Shown in pieces: positions 6,168-9,083 of a stretch of DNA of 9,083 nt; within the stretch, counting starts at the first letter, position 1, and each line of letters opens with the position of its first letter. Under the pieces are notes generated by a model, which saw only the letters and a list, made by a program, of their open reading frames with translations, did no database searches and was not told where the DNA came from. The stretch is from assembly GCA_964500525.1 (NCBI GenBank), contig CAZCOE010000036.1, forward strand, positions 1-9,083. Direction: 5' to 3'. The position numbers and the translations under genes are program-made. This stretch comes from RGIG7378 sp964500525. Its GTDB lineage: Bacteria; Bacillota; Clostridia; RGIG7378.

Positions 6168-7137
6168 ATTGTTCACTATGATACAGCACAGATTGAGCAC
6201 AGCAAGAAATGTTGCTGTGCTCTGTCATGCCTATAGCGACGGGGACGCAATTGGCTCCGCCTTGGCCGCATATTCCGCCATTAAGCGGGTCTACGCCCAG
6301 TCCATGCAATCTGTAACATGCATTATGGATGAGCCTGTGCCGGCAAAATATCTCTTCCTGCCCGGTGCTGAGAATATGCTACTGTGGCCTGAGGGCAAGG
6401 AGAAGTATGACCTGGTGGTCACAGTGGATACTGCATCTGCGGAGCTTCTGGGCAACAGAGCGGAACTGCTTGATGGAGCATTTGTTATTTCCCTGGACCA
6501 CCACAGTGCATATACACCTTATTCGGATATAGATGTCAGAGAGGCGGATTATGGAGCTTGTGGAGAGTTGGTATATGAGTTTATATGCCATATAGCAGGT
6601 AAGCCCACAGGAGGGGAGGCTCTGTGTCTATACACAGCCATAGCATCAGACACAGGGGGCCTGTCTCAGAAGAATGCAACCCCCAACTCCATGATGGTGT
6701 CATCTATGCTGGCAGAATATGAATCCGTTAAGGTGGATGAGGTTGCCTTCAGACTGTTCAAGGCCTCCACATATGCCAGAAATATAGTTATGGGCTTCTG
6801 CCTGTCCAATGAGCAGCGCTGTGCCTGCGGCAAAATATGCTACTCCCACATAACCGGTGATATTATGCACCGGACAGGATGTACCGACCCGGAGACTGAG
6901 GGAATTGTGGACGCATTATTTGCAACTGATGGCTGCGAAATCGCCATACTGGCCAGAGAGACTACAACAGGCATTACCAAGTGCAGCCTGCGCAGCCACA
7001 ATGTGAATGTTGCAGATGCTGCGGCCCATTATGGCGGCGGAGGGCACATTAACGCCGCAGGATGCCGTATGGACACCGATCCCAGGACGGCAGCTGAAAC
7101 CCTGGCACAATATTTCATTGAAAATGGACTCGTATAA
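6145..7137 (+). CDS. nrnA: DHH/DHHA1 phosphoesterase, NrnA-like nanoRNase / pAp phosphatase
   Basis: This family degrades 2-5-nt RNAs and dephosphorylates 3'-phosphoadenosine 5'-phosphate using Mn2+; some members also hydrolyse cyclic-dinucleotide products such as pApA. The 330 residues contain the expected metal motifs. They are DGDAIGS with Asp32 and Asp34, TVDTA with Asp95, DHH at 118-120, SDTGG in TAIASDTGGLSQ, and the DHHA1 substrate loop GGGGHINAAG with GGGGH at 297-301. The ATG at 6145 has AAGGAG about eight bases upstream and overlaps the end of rbfA. The position between rbfA and truB is typical for Firmicutes. Whether nanoRNA, pAp or pApA is the main substrate cannot be read from sequence, so the symbol rests on family and context. 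Confidence 0.9.
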   Translation: MERKLKTELFTMIQHRLSTARNVAVLCHAYSDGDAIGSALAAYSAIKRVYAQSMQSVTCIMDEPVPAKYLFLPGAENMLLWPEGKEKYDLVVTVDTASAELLGNRAELLDGAFVISLDHHSAYTPYSDIDVREADYGACGELVYEFICHIAGKPTGGEALCLYTAIASDTGGLSQKNATPNSMMVSSMLAEYESVKVDEVAFRLFKASTYARNIVMGFCLSNEQRCACGKICYSHITGDIMHRTGCTDPETEGIVDALFATDGCEIAILARETTTGITKCSLRSHNVNVADAAAHYGGGGHINAAGCRMDTDPRTAAETLAQYFIENGLV

Positions 7138-8005
7138 CGGATATTTGTATATGCTTAAGCCTGCGGATATGACCTCTTTTGACTTGGTCAACTATGTTCG
7201 CAGGCGGCTTTCTGTGAAAAAGGCAGGACATACCGGCACCCTGGACCCTAATGCCATGGGAGTTATGGTGCTGTGCCTGGGCAGGGGAACCAAGGCCATT
7301 CCATACTTCGAATACGACAGCAAGTCCTACCGGGTGGAACTGCTGCTGGGTCTAGAGACAGATACATATGACACCTATGGCAATGAGATTTCAAGGCAGC
7401 CCTGCCATGCATCGGACCGGGAGATTGTGGATGCAATAGAATCCTTTTGCGGCGAAATTGACCAGGTACCCCCTATGTATTCTGCCATCAAGGTAGATGG
7501 GCAGCGGATGTACGATGCAGCCAGGAGGGGAGAGACTGTGGATTTGCCACCTCGCAAGGTCACCATCCACAGCATTTCTGTGGATAGAATTGCCAGAGAG
7601 GACGGCCTAGTCCGTGTTCTGTTTGACACAGCTGTTTCTAAGGGCACGTATATCAGGTCCCTGTGTCACGACATAGGGCAGAAGCTGGGATGTGCCGGAT
7701 GTATGTCATACCTGTACCGCACATCCTGCGGCAGCGTTACAGCAGACAAATGCATTTCAATCAGAGACTTTCAACTGGCGCTGGAGACCGGATCTGTTGA
7801 GGAGCTGGTAATGCCCACGGACTCAATATTTGAGGCACTTCCGGAATTCAGACCCACAGACAGTCAATTGAGCAAATTGTTAAACGGCGTCAGGATCCAG
7901 GTGGAGATTCAGGATGGACTATATCGGGTGTACGGCAAAGATTTTGTGGGCCCGGGGAGAGTTTCACAGGGAATGCTGGCTATTGAAAAGAGGTTTGACA
8001 CGTGA
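7124..8005 (+). CDS. truB: tRNA pseudouridine(55) synthase TruB
   Basis: TruB isomerises U55 in the T-loop of nearly all tRNAs. I chose the ATG at 7124, giving 293 residues. The N-terminus NGYLYMLKPADMTSF then aligns with the usual family start (NG-hydrophobic-KP-xGMTS). A longer frame back to 7007 is only the shadow of nrnA. No clear ribosome binding site is seen, and the 14-base overlap with nrnA suggests coupled translation. Motif GHTGTLDPNAMG contains the catalytic Asp41. Downstream are YRVELLLGLETDTYDTYG, VPPMYSAIKVDGQRMYD and SKGTYIRSLCHDIG, all classic TruB blocks. The C-terminal PUA-like segment runs from about residue 235 (FEALPEFRPT) to the end. All expected domains are present. Confidence 0.96.
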   Translation: MDSYNGYLYMLKPADMTSFDLVNYVRRRLSVKKAGHTGTLDPNAMGVMVLCLGRGTKAIPYFEYDSKSYRVELLLGLETDTYDTYGNEISRQPCHASDREIVDAIESFCGEIDQVPPMYSAIKVDGQRMYDAARRGETVDLPPRKVTIHSISVDRIAREDGLVRVLFDTAVSKGTYIRSLCHDIGQKLGCAGCMSYLYRTSCGSVTADKCISIRDFQLALETGSVEELVMPTDSIFEALPEFRPTDSQLSKLLNGVRIQVEIQDGLYRVYGKDFVGPGRVSQGMLAIEKRFDT

Positions 8006-8538
8006 TTATCCTGGATGACAATACAATATCGGACGCTGCCCGCTGTATATGCATCGGATGCTTCGACGGCATTCACAAGGGCCATCGGGCTATAATCCGG
8101 GCCGCCTGTGAATACGCCAAGGATAAGGGTATTAAATCCATGGTGTATACTTTCTCGCCATTCAAGAATGTTCAGGTTTTGCTTAAGGATAGTGAGAAAA
8201 TCTCCCGAATAGAGGAACTGGGCGTGGACGAATACTATCTACAGGAGTTTACGCCTGAATTTGCATCCACCACGCCTGTGGATTTTATCCGGGGACTAAA
8301 GGACAAATTCCGGGTGAAATGTATAGTTGTGGGCCCGGATTTCACATTCGGAAAGGGAGGGTCTGCCGGAACTGCCGAGCTGGAATCCATATGTGCGCAG
8401 ATGGATGTGGAATGCATAATTATTCCTCTGGTAACCCAAAATGGCCGGAAAGTCAGCAGCACCGCCATCCGGGAGGCATTGGACCGGGGAGACCGTGCTC
8501 TTGCAGAGGAAATGTTGGGAGGAATATATGTCGGATAG
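8002..8538 (+). CDS. ribF: RibF-like FAD synthetase lacking the riboflavin kinase domain
   Basis: In the bifunctional RibF, the N-terminal domain adenylylates FMN to FAD and the C-terminal domain phosphorylates riboflavin to FMN. Here only the adenylyltransferase half is present, in 178 residues. The nucleotidyltransferase motif GCFDGIHKGH (19-28) holds the HxGH signature. YTFSPF, VVGPDFTFGKGG and VSSTAIREALDRGD follow in the normal order. The protein ends with EEMLGGIYVG, matching the LGRPY linker after which the kinase domain usually begins. The start is a GTG at 8002 overlapping the truB stop (GTGA), with AAGAGG eight bases before it. queH begins 11 bases before the end, so there is no room for a kinase remnant. 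A riboflavin kinase would have to be encoded elsewhere, or FMN imported. The symbol describes homology; the protein cannot be assumed bifunctional. Confidence 0.85.
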   Translation: MIILDDNTISDAARCICIGCFDGIHKGHRAIIRAACEYAKDKGIKSMVYTFSPFKNVQVLLKDSEKISRIEELGVDEYYLQEFTPEFASTTPVDFIRGLKDKFRVKCIVVGPDFTFGKGGSAGTAELESICAQMDVECIIIPLVTQNGRKVSSTAIREALDRGDRALAEEMLGGIYVG

Positions 8539-9082
8539 GTTATTGCTCCATGTATGCTGTGGGCCATGTTCCATGTATCCACTGTCCCTGTTGGTGGATG
8601 AGTATGGCGCAGACAACATTACAGGCCTGTTTTACAACCCAAATATTCACCCCGGGGAGGAATTTCTAAGGCGCAGGGAAAACGCCCTGACAGCAGCGGA
8701 GCATTATGGCATTCAAATGGTCACAACTGATGACCTGATGATGGACAAATGGCGGAAATACGGTCCTGTGGAGAACAAGCTGCGCTGTATGATGTGCTAC
8801 GATATTAGGCTGGAATATGCGGCGCAATATGCGGCTGCCAACGGATATAATGCCTTTTCCACAACTCTGTTGGTAAGCCCCTGGCAGAACCATCAATACA
8901 TAATGGATAAATCAGCCCAATTGGCAGAAAAGTACAATATCTCATTCCACTATGAGGATTATCGCACCGGTTACAGACAGGGCCAGGAAATGGCCAAGGC
9001 AATTGGTCTCTACAGGCAAAAATTCTGCGGATGCATGTGGAGTGCCCCTGCAGCAATCAGGGACAGCATTATTCTGCCATAG
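8528..9082 (+). CDS. queH: Epoxyqueuosine reductase QueH
   Basis: QueH (DUF208 family) performs the last step of tRNA queuosine synthesis, reducing epoxyqueuosine to queuosine, and replaces the cobalamin-dependent QueG. The ATG at 8528 lies within the end of ribF, after GGGAGGA (from 8517), giving 184 residues. An earlier in-frame ATG at 8441 would only extend it into ribF. The N-terminal HVCCGPCS carries Cys10, Cys11 and Cys14. FYNPNIHPGEEFLRR follows. Then CMMCYDIRL has Cys87 and Cys90, FSTTLLVSPWQNHQ is the conserved central block, and FCGC holds Cys167 and Cys169. These cysteines are the expected iron-sulfur and metal ligands and redox pair of the family. The stop TAG is complete one base before the window ends. 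Clustering with truB places two tRNA-modification genes in the same operon. Confidence 0.92.
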   Translation: MSDRLLLHVCCGPCSMYPLSLLVDEYGADNITGLFYNPNIHPGEEFLRRRENALTAAEHYGIQMVTTDDLMMDKWRKYGPVENKLRCMMCYDIRLEYAAQYAAANGYNAFSTTLLVSPWQNHQYIMDKSAQLAEKYNISFHYEDYRTGYRQGQEMAKAIGLYRQKFCGCMWSAPAAIRDSIILP

Positions 9083-9083
9083 C

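Noticed and set aside
7007..7123. Long N-terminal extension of TruB
   Set aside because: This part is the out-of-frame shadow of the conserved DHHA1 end of NrnA; the TruB family pattern begins just after the ATG at 7124.
8441..8527. Longer QueH start inside ribF
   Set aside because: The extension overlaps conserved ribF codons, and QueH homology begins right after the ATG at 8528, which has its own GGGAGGA.
8500..8560. Frameshift as the cause of the short RibF
   Set aside because: The DNA after the stop encodes QueH with intact motifs and its own start and ribosome binding site, and no riboflavin kinase motif appears in any frame before the window ends.

Overview
The window holds most of a compact bacterial housekeeping operon for translation, transcription-factor and RNA-modification functions. 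In front of it lie about 1.2 kb of AT-rich, poorly conserved DNA. The order rimP-nusA-ylxR-infB-rbfA-nrnA-truB-ribF is the classic Firmicutes (Bacillota) arrangement. The strong GGAGG-type ribosome binding sites, the YlxR protein, the DHH-family NrnA and the QueH enzyme fit a Clostridia-type organism, perhaps from a gut-associated family such as Lachnospiraceae or Oscillospiraceae. The family-level guess is inference only. All recognisable genes are on the + strand.

Region 1 (1-1167) is visibly AT-rich and differs in base composition from the operon. It carries the 3' end of a probable membrane protein (2-250), an unrecognised 142-residue protein with a good ribosome binding site (368-796), and a stretch without a convincing gene that contains only one tiny possible ORF (968-1081). 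Region 2 (1168-1268) is the operon control region. It has a near-consensus sigma-70/sigma-A type promoter (TTGACA, 17-bp spacer, TAATAT, with an extended -10 TG) and a short leader containing a perfect 10-bp hairpin directly before the rimP ribosome binding site.

Region 3 (1269-9082) is a tightly packed chain of nine genes. RimP and RbfA mature the 30S subunit, IF-2 starts translation, and NusA controls RNA polymerase pausing and termination. YlxR is a small RNA-binding regulator, NrnA degrades nanoRNA and pAp, and TruB makes tRNA pseudouridine 55. A RibF-like FAD synthetase and the queuosine enzyme QueH close the chain. Neighbouring genes overlap by 1-23 nt or are separated by at most 11 nt, so cotranscription and translational coupling are likely.

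The most unusual points are as follows. RibF consists only of the adenylyltransferase (FAD synthetase) half and stops exactly where the riboflavin kinase domain normally begins, with queH starting inside its last codons. The L7Ae-type gene (ylxQ) often found between ylxR and infB is absent. The IF-2 linker contains a five-copy nonapeptide repeat. I see no mobile element, CRISPR array, rRNA or tRNA gene, and no clear evidence of an entirely new system. The best candidates for follow-up are the RibF/QueH junction, the rimP leader hairpin and the unrecognised protein at 368-796.
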